A DNA stretch of 64,000 nucleotides from positions 8,181,705 through 8,245,704 of the forward strand of contig CM065334.1 in assembly GCA_033032175.1 (NCBI GenBank), given 5' to 3'. This document shows positions 11,266 to 26,200 of this stretch, piece after piece; positions within the stretch are counted from its first letter, which is position 1, and each line of letters begins with the position of its first letter. The notes beneath the pieces were generated by a model. It was not told where the DNA came from. It searched no databases and was given only the letters and a program-made list of their open reading frames with translations. The DNA is from Saturnia japonica. Lineage: Eukaryota; Arthropoda; Insecta; Lepidoptera; Saturniidae. The position numbers and the translations under genes are program-made.

Positions 11266-14200
11266 AGAATTACTCACTTAATATAATAAGATTTACATCT
11301 TGGTTCTTAACATAATGAAAAAACATGGCAAAAAGAAATAATTTATTAAACATTTTTTATCCATTATTTCACACAGTGAAATTAAAGTGTAAAAGCAAAT
11401 CTGTGAAATTTAATCATCAGCAGATTAATTTTCCGTCATTTCCAGTACTTGACGATGAATTGTATTTTTTTGTAATAGAACTTAATGGACTCGGATCAGC
11501 TATTATTAAAAACAAAAAATAACACCACGGGACCACAACTTGAGTATTAAAGTGATCATTAGAGTGGTTTTTAGCAGGATCTTGAAGTGAAATGTTGTGG
11601 TTTTTATTTTTAATTAATTTACATAAGTTTTTAGACCCTAAATTTGTAATATTGGTGGCGTTTTGCGTGATATAGTTTGGCAACCATTCATTTTGAAATT
11701 TGTATGATTTGAACACTCTCTAGAAAGTTCTAACAAAGGTGAAGGGTACCACCATCTTGTTAGGCTACTGAAGTCGTCATAAGACAGGTTACTATATTCA
11801 GTTGATAATGGCAATAATGGTCTTCATTAAAATAGGACTAGTTGCCAAGTTAGGAAGAAATTTTCTTCACTAAGCGTACGATAATTGTCAAAGACAGCAC
11901 TCAAATCAGTACAGTGTAGGCGCGTGAGGTGAAGCGTGCAGCGCGGCGGGGTTAGATGACCCCGTTCTTCACTTCAGGCCCCGACTGCATTCAACTCACG
12001 CTGACTATAGGAGACATTGGATGAATCATCCTTCATATTTGTCCGTCCGAATACATTTTGTCATTGCTTTTTTTCTTTACGTTAATCATAGCATGGTGAT
12101 AGGCTGGTGGAATATAACCTTACAGAAGACCGCAGCCAAATAACCTTGCGTTGTGTTCTTGCGGTGAGGAGAGTTTCCAGACCACTTTGGGGGTCTTATT
12201 GGATACCTGTGGTATTGCAAGCCTCCATAGCCTACGGTAGCAGCATACTATCAGACTGGCTATATACCTGTTTGCTTCCTTAGTTGTATTTAAAAAAAAA
12301 CATTTCAGACGTTGTATTATGTGTCTATTCTCCTATCTTAAGGCTACATACGTACTTCACGCCTCTCTCCCAACGGGGTAGGCAGAAATCATCCACTTGC
12401 TACGATCCTGGCATAGATCTTTCGTTTCTTCAACATTCATCAGTCTTTTCACGCATGCTCGTCGGTTTAGAGTACTCTTGACCTGAACTTTCTTCAGAAC
12501 GTCTCCGATTTGATCGAGGAACATTCGTCTAGGCCTTCCTCTTCCAACGTTTCCTTTCACACTCGCATCATAAATTTGTTTGTAAGCAGTTGTGTCCTCT
12601 AAACATGCCCAAACTATCTAAGCATCCCTTTCTCAATCCGTATGACTTTATATCTTTACGTGGTCTCCTATACTCGAGCAACTTTCCAGAAATTAAGACT
12701 AACTTTATTTAAAGGAAACTTTTGTATCCTTAGGTTTATTTACGTCGAGACAGCGTTCTTCTGGAAGTGGTGGGTCAGACAAACGGACTCCATCAAGGAC
12801 AAAGTTCATACTTTAGTGAGACAAGGACGGCTGCAATTTGTGGGTAAGTTTGAATATTTCCCATATTTTAGAAGACCGTATCAATCTTACGTTTGCTATG
12901 ACATTGTTTATTTTACTATTATATAATAATAAACCAGCTGTGCCCGCGACTTCGTTCGCGTGGGTTACAAGAATGCCGTGAATCGTGCTACTCCCACTCC
13001 CGGTTATATGCTTATTGTTGGTGATCATTAGACGATAGTCACATGCTTTCGAAGACTTTTTCGGAGGACTTCTTTAATGTCTACAATTATGTAGTACATT
13101 AATTTAATATATCTCTTATGGTTTACTCAGCATAAGCTATTTAAGCGCCACAATTGATTGGCCTTGACTCCTTTTTTTTATTTATGCGGATTCCTAATTC
13201 TTTTTCTAAAATAATAGTAGCCTAAGTTACTCTTTATTACATGAGCTATCTGCCAGTGAAAGTCCCGTCAAAATCGATCCATCGGTTTCAGCGATTAGCC
13301 GGAAAAGCCAATAAGTATCGATAGTTTGATAATTATGCATTTAGTAAAAAGCTGTTATTTTACATTACAAACGGACACTTCAATTTTATAAATTATATAG
13401 ATAAATTGGTTCTCATATTTAATATCCATGGCATTAAGCACCTAACTGGCTCTCAACTGCAGCTGCTAGAACTCACCTATAGGTGCTTGGCGACATATTT
13501 CCAACTTGAGGGTGGTAGCTAATCAGTAAACTGCCTACCACCACGATACTGTCCCATCATGACGCTTCCTTTCACCGAAATTCCAAACTCTTTGTAGAGT
13601 AGGAAGTGTAAGGGGTATCGAATTACATATTAAAAAAGTTGAGACGCCCGCACCAACCTCACCTGCACGTGGTGCATCATGCTGAGTAACGAACGAGGAA
13701 ATTGCGATAGCGGGATGGACTGGGTCGCGACCACCATGTATGTGGTGAAAAGTCCGTCATAGTGACTCGATTTTGCGTGTCGCGTGTCGGGATCAGCCTG
13801 TGCATGTCCAGTTAATTGTATGCAGGCTGGCCTGACAGCGGTGACCGTCGACGGGTTATGATCTCACGGTGGTCACCGTTGTGTTTCGATTGTACTGTGC
13901 TTACCATCAGGGACAGTATAGTTAAAGCTGTATCTACTATAAAAAAAAAATTATAATGACTCTATCACAACACACTACCACTGTCATCTTTGCTTTATTT
14001 ATTTTCCAAGTTTAAATAAAGAAAGCTTGGAAAATCCGGGAGTTGACAACTTTTTAAAAATGATTTTTACCTATGGACAAATAAATTTCATTATTACGAC
14101 CTAAAAAGTGATGACATTTTTTTTTTAAATTAACGTCACAAAAACGCGGCTATATGGTCCCGTGACGTCAGCAATTATTTTAGGTGTCAAAGGTGACAAT

Positions 14201-17200
14201 CAGGTAACAAGTGAAAGAGTCTAAACGTTCATATTTATTCGTCTTTGGTTCATATTTCCCGAGTGGTGACGTCACGATTGACGTTTCAAATCACGTGACC
14301 CACATACAAAAAATATTAATTTTTCAAATGGAAAATTAAATAAATAAACAATTACTTATTTCAGATTTGTATTGTTTTAGGCTTTATTACCTAATAAATA
14401 CCAATATTATTTAATAACTTACTTTAATTTTTAAACATAAAGTCAACTCGCGGGTTACTAAGAAATAAAATACGAATCTGTGATAATATTGTACTATAGT
14501 TCAAGGACCATGTCAAGCGGGTTTTACTGTCATAAGGTTATTATAGTGTGGATCGTTATGTGAATGATAGTGATGTCTGGAAGTGACTCCCTCTCTGTGC
14601 ATCCACGAAATTATTATTATTGTACCTAATATATTATTAACACTTGTACAGATGAAAAATAGGTAAACCCGATCAATCGAGTTTCTTACTCTTTCTTCAC
14701 GATGACTGGGATGTTTTTCGAACCGGCAGATGTGTTTTATCGTTCATAAGTGCCTTATGGCCTAAATTGAATTAAGAATTATAAAGAATTTTTTTAATTT
14801 TGATTTTGAATAATTTTCAGGTGGTGCGTGGTCGATGAACGATGAGGCAGCGACCCATTACCAAAGCACCATCGACCAGTTCACCCTGGGCCTGAGGTAA
14901 GCGAACTTCCAACTTCATTGCTATCAATTCAATCCGAATTTCAACTCTAAACGATCGTCGACAAAACTGTTAAATAATATGTTTCTGTTTAATTTGGTGA
15001 GTGGTATCTTAGATGTGCCTCTTCTTCTTCCGGAAGTTAAGACCTTACCTTCAAGAATACCACGAATGGGAATCTGTAATCTATTATGTGAGAAACGATC
15101 TCGTACAAATCTGGGGTATTTTTCACCATTAAATAGACTCAAGAGATATTGTAGCGTTGCTTCCAAGAGTAATAAAAATGTGGTTGATTGATATCTTCTT
15201 TGATACTGCTATTAAAATATATTAATACGTGAAGCAAAAGCTTTCTACCCCTTTTTAAGCGTATTGCGTGCACGGAAGACTGCTAGATTTGGCATGGCTG
15301 TAATTTATACGGAGGAGTGCAGAAAACTAAAATTTATCTATAATATCTTTTACTAATACATTAAATAAAATAAATTAATATTGCGAATCCTAACCAGACG
15401 ACTGCCATTGAACTTAGACCCCCCAAAATATTGACATTGTCACTCAACGAAAAATGACCGTAAGCGATGTAGATAACAGTCATTGTTTATGAATACTGCA
15501 AATGTCAAACAGAAAATAGTCTATGATTAAAATGTCGCTGGTCGAATTTAGACCTTAGGGCCATCGCTAGTATAAATAATTCGAGAATGGTGAAATTTGA
15601 ATACAGCTCGTATGTAACATTATTTATTTGTTTTCCGATCATCAGTAAACTGAATGAAACCTTCGGTGAGTGTGGAAGACCACGCGTCGGATGGCAGATC
15701 GATCCGTTCGGTCACTCGCGTGAGTTCGCCTCACTCCTAGCCGCTATGGGTTACGATGGTCTCTTCCTGGGCAGGATAGATTACCAGGACAAGTCCTCAC
15801 GTCTTCACGACAAGAACATGGAGATGCTTTGGCGTGGAGACGATGATATTGGTAAGTTGAGAATGGTAACGAGCCATGTGGTTATTAGAAAAGGATCTAC
15901 CAATATGCTATGGTTTCATCTTCCTTCACTTAAAGCTCAGATTTGTTTAAGAATTCGAACCTATGTTAATCGATGCATTGTCTAAATATGCTAGAACGGA
16001 GCCATCAAGGCTCTAGAATTTTCTGTAGCTTTTATATTATCAATCAAAAATCAAACAAAAACCCTTTATCCAATTTAGGCCTTAAGAAGGCTTTTATGTA
16101 CGTCAAAACACTACTGCCAGTTCGGAAAACATCCCAGTCTTTGAGAATAATTGGGAAGAAATTTGATCGGATCTATTTTGTTTTGCTTCTTTGTGTTAAT
16201 GTAATACAATAATAATTTAGTGGATGCACAGAGAGGAAGTCACCTCCAGACATCACTATCATTTACATAATGATCCACCCTATAATAATCTTTTGACAGT
16301 AAAACCCGCTTGAAATGGTCCTTGAACTTGTTGTCCGGTAAATCAGTAATGTGTTTCGGGATCTTACTAAATCTAAAACACGGTACGACTAATTTATCTT
16401 TATTTCTAGTATTAACATTGTGCTGATCTTTGACTAAATCTAGCTAGACTAAGTTTTTATTAATATACATTACGTTATCAAGGATGTATTGGGAAGGCAA
16501 AGTTATGATAATAAATTCTTGTTCTTTAGTGATTCGCGAGGTCTCATGTTGTATATTGCTCGAATTGTCCGCTTTTGTAATAAAAATATGGTATCTACCT
16601 CAACTGCTGAACCCCACAGTAAAATACCGTAAGACATTACACTATGAAAGTAAGCGAAGTAGACTAACCTAGCGGTGGCAATATCTGTTAACTTGCGAAT
16701 TTTGCGTACTGCGAATGTCGCCTATCCACTGAAGTGGAGCCGTGCGAATTTCGGTCAATAGAGTTATATAAAAAATTTAGTGATGCAAAAAAATTTGCTT
16801 CAGTCCACAAACAGTTTTAATTTACTGTTTTAACCAGCGACTAATTTCATTGTTTAAAGGAGAGGCATCAGATATATTTACGGGAGTACTTTACAATACT
16901 TACTCGCCGCCGCCCGGCTTCTGTTTCGATATACTCTGTGATGACGACCCCATTGTCGACGACCCTGATTCGCCTCTCTTCAATGTCGACGAAAAGGTAA
17001 AAAATGTTGCTAGATATATAAATATAGATTCGTTATATTTTGCTATTATTTTCATAGATGGCGCGCTTATATAAACTTTATTTAATAAAATAATTTATTA
17101 CTATGCTTCGAGTTAAAGTATCAAATTTATATACGTTGTTGGGAAGTGATTATTTTAAAAGATAGTTTATTTTATGCGTTTAATTTCTCTTTGTAATTTT

Positions 17201-20200
17201 GGTACCGAATATTAGATGGCGTTGAGCTGCAATTTTGTTTTAATTAAAAAAAAAATTATATGGAAATGATATTTTACGATTTATTTGCCAGGGGAGTTTA
17301 TTCCTAATCTATTGCAACCCGAGAGTCACTTACAATTTGAATAATATTTTTTGATTACTATCAACAAATATTAGTTTTGATTGTAATAATTTTATATTAA
17401 GATTTAGACTAATTTTATAATCTATTTAGGGGTTAGAATTGTATTGTATGTAGATTGAAAACTGGTAAATTTATTTAGTAACGATTTAATTTATATATGT
17501 GGCTAGATTACACTATAGTTTTAACCTTGTTCTCTAGGCAAGTCAGCCTCATTATAAAATCTTGTCAAGTTTAATTAAACCTATAAAAATTTGTTAAAAT
17601 AAGTAGAACAAATTTCTAGGTGTCACTTTTTATAGAAGTGTGTAAGAATATGTCGCGCGCTTACAAAACTAACAACATACTGATAACAATGGGGGAAGAT
17701 TTCCAATATCAAGAGGCTGCGATGTGGTACACGAACTTAGACAAGCTGATCGAGTAAGTAAGTCAGCATATGCCGCAGCACCGTGCACGGATTAAATGGC
17801 ATGATGCGAATATGCATGATGATAATATGCAACATATTTCTAGTAAATAGAAATAACCGGAGTAGATATTTTAAGACGTCTGTTTGCTTTTTTTACGAAT
17901 TAACTTGTTTATCTATAATCAAATTATATTAAAATAAGTTGTGCGGTCAGGAGACTTGCAAAATAAAATAAGTAAAATATGATTTAAAAAATCAGTTAGT
18001 CCAATTCATAAAAAACAAATCGCTGTAAGTTATATGTACTATAGATAATGAATGATAAACCGTTGAATCACTGAATGCGTGTGTATTTTGCAAGTCCACT
18101 CTGATGGGCCCCGCCCGTAGTGCAATGTTTTGTTTGTTGTTTGTTTCTTTTGTTTTGTACTTGAGAAAGGGATATATAACCGGTCGCGCACGATGTTTGT
18201 CTAATGGAATTAGACAGAGAGAAAGTCGCATACCGCAATCTGTGTTAAAGGACTTCGTTCCAAAAATGGAATGTTATTTCCTTCACCCATTTAAGAAATG
18301 TAGAGTAAAACAATGCAATTCCAAAAAAGGACGGATAGATGGCGTTTAAAAGAAATATAACAGTTACGTGACGGCATTTACGATTTTACCCATAACCATT
18401 CAGTGTTGGAAAATAGTATGTATTATTGAAAGTGTTTCTACTGGTACGGAATTCGCGAGAACACATATTTAAAGGTTCTTTTCAATGCTTAGTGATCTAT
18501 ATTTACATGTCTGTCAAGGTGGATCGATTTATGGAAGTGTGCAGAAAAATGTCAAAGGCGTATAGGACGAATAATATATTGATCACGATGGGCGACGACT
18601 TCCAATACCAGGATGCTGGGATGTGGTTCAAAAACTTAGATATTTTGATGGAGTGAGTCAGATTAACGAATTTTAAATTATTTCTCTGCTTTACTTATAT
18701 ATTCATTCTCTTCTGACGTCGCTGTCTAAAGTCCTGTCATTTATATGTTGGCTCTAGTGAGAACTGAGTTGGAACGGCTCGTGTCAATGCGTGCTTTTTA
18801 AGCACACCCTTCAGAATAGAACACAACAGCGCAAAACGTAATAGAACCTATCCTTAAACATTTTCATATGTACAAGGTGTCCAGAAAGGGTATCGGGTAT
18901 TTGTAAGTTCAATGAAACAAATTATTTGTATGCAATAAAAAAGTTTATTGTTTATTATTAGCATATGAATTGGAGAATTATTTGGAAAAGATGTTATCCA
19001 AATGATGACCGTTACGTTGCTGGCACTCTTCTAAACGGAAACGAAGATTGGCGATAACACGTTGACACATAGCTATCGATATTGCTGCCATTTCTGACCT
19101 GATGTTTTGCTTTAACTGGGTTAGATTCGTCGGATTGTTTTGATAAACCTTACTTTTTAGGTATCCCCATGCAAAATAGTCAAGCGGGCTAAGGTCGGGG
19201 CTTCTGGGAGGCCAGTTGATGTTACCCCTTCGCGAAATGACTTTATTAGGGAATAATTCGTTAACAACTTCCATTGAGTCATTTGAGGTATGGCAAGTGA
19301 CCCCATCTTGCTGGAACCACGTTCTTGAGTTGAAACCTGCAAACTCCTGCAACTCTGGGACCAAAAAATTTCGCAAGATATCGCAATAACGGTCACTATT
19401 CACATTAATTGCTCGGCCTCGTTGATCTTCATGAAAATAAGGACCAATTATGCCTTTAGCAGACATAGCGGCCCAAACAACGACCTTTGGGCTATGCAGG
19501 GGTCGTTCATGCTTTCGTCTCGGATTCTCCACTGCCCAGTACCGACAATTCTGCGTATTAACATGACCATTCAGGTGAAAATTTGCTTCGTCACTGAACA
19601 GTATGTTGTTAAAGTTGTTAAATCGCTGCAGCATTTCGTTCGCAAAATTCAGTCGATTAGCATAGTCCGTATCCTTCAATTCTTGAACCAATTGAATTTT
19701 ATAGGCTTTTAGATGTAAGTCTTTCTTTAAAATCGAATGTAAAGACGATTTTTTGATGTTCAATGCTTGGCTTCGCTTTCGGTTGGATAAAGACGGATTT
19801 TGACGAACCGACGCCTCAACTTCTTCAATTGTTTCTTCATCGCGAACTGAACGAGGACGACCAGAGTTTTGAATTTTAACTGTCGCACCTGTATTCTCGA
19901 ACATCCTGATCCATTTCCTAATGCTATCGTCACTTGGCGCGTGGCGTGTACGATATTCCGCACGATAGACGTTGAGCAGTCACTATTGAATCACCATTAC
20001 GATAATACGCTCGTACGCAAAATGCGCGATGCGTCCCCGAGTACTGTTCCATCGTGACTAAAACTCCACAAAATGGCGGACGCCACGAACCCCTCCCCGC
20101 ACCCTTTAGACGCCCCGTTTCGAATATGGCGCGAAAACAAATACCCGATACCCTTTCTGGACACCTTGTACAAAGTACGTTACCAAAAGGGCTGTGTATC

Positions 20201-23200
20201 TGAGATCTGAGATGTACTATAAATCTTCATATCTTTTGTCAGAGATTCCCACCTTTACATGGCGAATACTGGTGACGAAAGATGCATGACGAGGAATTTG
20301 ACAAAACCGGTGTTTCATAATCGTTTAATACTTGATAGATTGGCAAAGTATTGGAACTCAGATAGCGAGGCTAGCATTGATTTCAATATGCAGAAATCAT
20401 CTCTTAAAATCTTTCGTTGGTACCCTGATAGTCAACGAGACTTATGATGGTTTATAGTCAACTTGCTTATCATAAATATATATGTGGGAGCGTAAAATAT
20501 AGTGTGTAGACAGTTTAAAGCGCTGTCGTGGTGTATCTGCGATTGGATAACTTCTGATCTGTCGACAGGCCCTACTGACGTATTCATGCCACGGTTTCCT
20601 TGTCGGAACGACTTGTGATTGGTGGGAGAGCGCATTAGTCAGTTACACAACAGTACAGGAAGTCAGTGTACAAATCTAAAAAACTGTACCGAAAGTTAAT
20701 GTATAAATCTAAATAATATAAAATTGTCTTATACTCCCACATATATTTGTGGTTACATGTATGTATGTTATTTGATGTCAACGTGACCTTAAATTATTGC
20801 TTGGGTTACATTAATTTGTAAAATAAGTCATAAGTTTAAAAAGCAATTTCATGCATGTAATGATTTAGTTTGTTTTAGGTACATCGATGTGGTCACTAAT
20901 TGCTTGGCTTACAATTTTCTGTCATCAACATTTGGTTATTTTTTTATTTAATACATTTTTAGAAAGAATGCATGAAAGTGAACCCAAAAAGTCTGTATAT
21001 TGATTTTTTAATTGTGTCGCGTTTAGTAGTGTTTAAAGTCGAGAACTGCGAACGCATCGTGTGACGGATGTGCGATGTAACGAAGATAATTATCTATAAT
21101 AATAGTTTAAGTTTATTTTACTCATTTTTTTTTTGTTGAGTGTGCGTAGATAAGTAATCACAATATTTTTGTAAATATTTAATATAAATACGTTATCTCG
21201 ATACATCATAACTGCCATCGGTAGGCGGAATTCACACTGCTTGAGAAATATAAAACTTAGGAAGTTATCGAGTCTCCAAAGTAGCATTATATCTTGCTCT
21301 ATGTCAACGCCATCTATTATTCGTTGCGCCTAACTAATTTCTGCCGATAAGCTAATTTAAGCCCAGTAAAATTTTCAAGTTCAATGTAAAGCTGTAATTA
21401 TTTTATTTTTTTATTCACTTAGTCTTTTGACCCTATATTATGTAATATTGGTGGCGTTTTGCGTGATTTAGTTTGGGTTTAGTTCATAAGTGAAGAAGTG
21501 GATTGTAAATATAAACTAAGATTCTCATCATTCTGTGATCCCACAAAACTCTCTAGAAAGTTCTAACAAGGGAGCCACCATCTTGTTAAGATACTGAAAT
21601 CGTCATACGACACAACACTATATTCACTTAATAATGATAGTAATGGTCTTCAATAAAGAGGACTAGTTGCCAAGTTAGGAAGAAGACAAGGAAGAATGAA
21701 AAAAAAAAAATGTTTTTACAAGTAATCGAAAGCTTTCATGGTATCTTAAAAAAGTTTCCAATTTATACAATAAAAAAAAAATTGTGCGTCTCGGGACGCT
21801 CGATAGAAGTGATAACTTAAACTAATAAAAAAGAAAAAAAAAGACCAAACGTAAGAGAGGAAGGGAAGCCGGCGAGGATTCGAAGCCAGGACTTCGGCCA
21901 TAGTAGTCACACTAACGACCGCTAGGCTACGAGCGTGATGTTAGAATTAACTGAAACTGTGATATTATTAATTGCGCCGTAACGCGTTACGTTACGAAGC
22001 GGTTTACCCTCCCATTAGAAGTTATCACTTCAATTAAGAGAAATTTTATAATTTAATGAAAGAAAAAAAGTAAGTTCTTACTGAATTTGTTATATATATA
22101 TTAAAATAGATTTTATTACTGTTGTCAACAGATTGCGTTGTTTATGAAGTATGTGAGTAATCAAGCGAAAAGCTACAGTACGAATAACGTAATCATAACA
22201 ATGGGCGGGGATTTTACATATCAAGACGCCGTCATGTGGTACAAAAATTTAGATAAATTAATCGAGTGAGTGTTTTATCTTCCAGAGCATTATTCAATTC
22301 TACAAACTAATAATTATTTATATATTTAATTCGGCGAGTCAAGTTTCACAAAATCAGACAGTCCGTACCTACTGTGATTACCAAAGGTTATTTAATAGTT
22401 CAATTAGAGTTTTTCATAGTTTTCCTGGTCCATTTGAGATGCTATATGTGTTTCATAACAATGCGTCCAAAAGCACCACAATCACGATATACAATATGTG
22501 CGTTGGATCCGTGGAGATGTTATTAGGTATCGAGATTTTAGATTTTAATTTCTATCTCAGATTATAAGTAAAAAAATTACCCCTAATAAAATTTTAAAAA
22601 ATTAGTTAAATAAGGAAACTTACATGGTAATACTGGTGGCGCGGCGCAGGGTATTGCCATATGATTAAATTTACCGCTGCGCTGCGCGTGGGCTGGCGAC
22701 AATGTTATCACGTTTTAAAAATTTGCTAAATATTAGGGAAACTTAAACTAAATATGTTAATTTTAAATCGCTTTAACATTTTTATTTTCATCATAAATAA
22801 AGTTATGATATATCTTTTGGTAATTTCATTGGGGTACCTATATACATACCTTTTTCGGATGCGACGGGGTTTTTTATACATATTGTATATTGTGAAAAAT
22901 CGATAAGTGACTCGTTTTAATGCGTCGAGTTTACGAGGTCAGAATTCGTATTGCCTAATGATTTCCGCCACGGTTGATTTTAAAGAAATATCCTTTTTTC
23001 CTTAGTTGCATTTTGATTATTATCAGGCGAAGAGAAGTTAATCTAACTGGCCTGGATGAAATAAAGTTAGCTTATGAAACAACTGACCAAACTAGCTCTG
23101 GATAGCTGATTGCCATCTTCCAAGAGCTGGAGAGAATTTAGAATAACGTTATTTGAAAAAAAAAAATTGATTATCGGACATTTTGGGTTCTACTATTTGT

Positions 23201-26200
23201 TGTCAAATTCATGTTCTGTTCGCCACTATTACAAGACAATTTTTAACAAATAAGAAAACCAAGTTCTCACCAAGAAGTTCTCTACTGTATCTTCGAAGTT
23301 ACGCCATCCAGGAGACCGAAAAAAAGAATCATCCAAATCGGTTCATAAACAAAGAAGTTATGGCGGAACATCCATTAAAAAATATAGATTTGAATTTAGA
23401 ACCTCCGTTTTTTGAAATCGGTTAATAAACTGATATAAACTCCATTCAAACATTTTCATCGCATGCATGCTTCGAGCTTTCTCGATTTAAGTTATAGACC
23501 CAGTTAGTTATAAACTAGTTTATCCACGATCACGTCTGATTTACTAAGTGACAATGTTTTCGACTATGACCAAATGATGATCTCAAAAGTAATTATTAAG
23601 TGTAGCTGCCAGAAAACACTAGTTCATTACAGATTTTCACTTTAACAAATATAAGATAGAATTGTGAAATGCATTAACACCGTGATACGGTTTCAATACG
23701 ATCTTGTTCTTTCCTTTCTTTCCGATCTTCGAAGGAATGTTTTATTTTTCTATCTTTAAAATACCCATCACTTTAAGTGTATCAAACAAATATAGCACAA
23801 GAAAAACATATTAATTTTAGGATAAGTAATATGTTGATTAATATTTCTCCAGATATTCCAATCTAAAAGCGGCTAAGGACGGCCTGCAAATGAAATTTAT
23901 GTACTCAACGCCGACTTGTTATTTGAAGGCTGTGAAAGATTCTAAGTAAGTAGATTCCTTCATTTTCCTTGCAGCATTTCAATGTACAAATTCGAACGTA
24001 ACTATCAAGGTTTATTATCCTCTAGCAGAGACTTCGGACGTGAGAAGCATGGTTTTCATCGCTTTTGTTTTTATAAGCGCCTGATTACAATGGAATTAGT
24101 GATAAAATACAGTATATTTTGATCGATTATAATTTTTTAGCTATTTCATGAAAATTTAATAAGACATTATGTTTTCAAATTTAATAAAAACTTAATCGAT
24201 TTTTCTGTTAAACGCGAAATAAATATATATCAAAGCACACATTTAATTCACGGCATCCTATGTGAGGCTTGCGACAACGTTTACAACGAAATAAATGTGA
24301 ACAATGGACGGCAAACGAACTATGGTAAAAATTGCACTTAGTTTCTCTTAAAATGGGTTGCCTGAAATAAATAAATAATAATTTTTGGTTTTAACGTTTG
24401 GCGATCTTATTTTATGTGACGTCTCACGACGGTTCAAGATGGTAAAATGTTAAGTCTGGTCGAAAACTGTATTTTAAGTACATTATAAAAACCCTACCAC
24501 CATGCTATAGTTTCATCGCAATGTTTTCCTTCACCGAAAGCACAGACTCATTGCAGGGATTCGAACCCACGACGAGTGGCGTGATATTCATTTATGCTAC
24601 AACAAACAATATTTGATATTGCAGAAGTCCTTTGAGTTACCAGTTTTAGATATTAGAACACTAGATGGTGGTAAATTTATATAAATACTATCTCTGTAAT
24701 AGTTGTTAGATGGCGCTGAATTACATACTTTATACGACTACAACTACAAAGAAGTGAGTTTTTGACGGGCTCTTGAAGTGACATGTTGTGGTTTCTATTT
24801 TTAATTCATTAACTTAGGTTTTTGACCCTACATTATGTAATATTGATCATGTTGCATGTTATAATGTGGTTGTTATGTATAAGTGAAGTGGATTATAAAT
24901 ATAAAACGGAAAACATGTATTTCGGGATGTCACAAAAACTCCTAGATAGTTCTGACAAGTGAGCCCACCTTGTTAGAATACACCACTTTGTATGTAGGGA
25001 AAATTATATAAAGGCTTAAAAACATTGACACTGGCACGTGCTTTTTGCGGCGCCAAAACAAGAAGATGAACTATAAAGAAAACACAGCAAGAGACCAAGA
25101 CTAAGGATATTACAGTACCCACCAGAAAACTTAAATGGAAATGGGCGGGGCACACAATCAGGAGCAACGAGGAGAAATGGTGGAAATCAATAATGTCATA
25201 ACAAAAGGAAGCGAGGCTGGTCATCTATAAGACGGGTGGATGAAACTACAGCTGTGGCTGTGCTGGCGACAGATTAAAATGACCATTATCGGACAATGGC
25301 ATTGACGCTCTTTACATGCAATCGTGAATGGTGGGCAATTGCCCTCAGTTCACTTTCGACTTGATGCCGACGTGAGCGGGAAGAAACTTTTGTCCTTTTT
25401 TGACAACATTGTTTCCGGCTTACGCTGTGATTTCCTATCTCTTTTGTTTCAACATGCTGATAACCATATTTGTACTTTGTTCAAATTGCTTTTGGTGAGA
25501 GTACAACGAGTTTATTAATAAAACATCATTGTTGTTTGCTAAAAGAGGTCACACGGACAAGGTTGTCGAAGCGAAATAATTAGAACAAATGTAAAAAAAA
25601 ATGTTTATGTAGGAGTTTGCTTGTCTGTTAAAGTGGAAGCGAGATGAAAATATACTTTCGTTTCAGTCCCGTCCTACCGATAAAACAGGACGATTTCTTC
25701 CCGTACGCGAGCGACCCGACAGCGTACTGGACCGGCTATTTCACGTCGCGGACCGACCACCAAATATTTTGAGAGAGAAGCTAATAACTATTTACAGGTA
25801 AGACGAAGGATTGTACGGGTTTTGGAGGAACAGAGATAGAATTACCGATCGCACTATAAAATATAGCATTGTAATGTATTTCTCGGGTCTGCGTATTAAA
25901 TTGTGGGTGGAGTTTTTTAATTTACTGGCTGTGCCCGCGGCTGCGTTCGCGTGGACTACTAAATGGCGTCAATCGGGCACACGCGCGAGTCTTGCTACTT
26001 CGCTCCCGGCTATTTAAAAAATAAAAATGCTTATTGAAAGTGATCCTTACAAGATAGATATATGCTCGCGCTGACTTTTTGTAGGTCCTTTTAGATCTTA
26101 GAGATTAGAACTAAATACATACCTACACAAGGGATTGAAAGCTAAAATTTATCTATAATATCTGTTACTAATATATTTAATAAAATAAATTAATACTGCG

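Noticed and set aside
16999..18518. Interpretation of exons 8a-8c as separate, tandem mannosidase genes
   Set aside because: No other exon is duplicated between them, and exon 7 and exon 9 fit each version equally. One gene with alternative exons explains the layout better.
21877..21929. A functional tRNA gene on the minus strand
   Set aside because: A and B boxes are present, but I see no acceptor-stem pairing or anticodon arm, and the body continues as a SINE.
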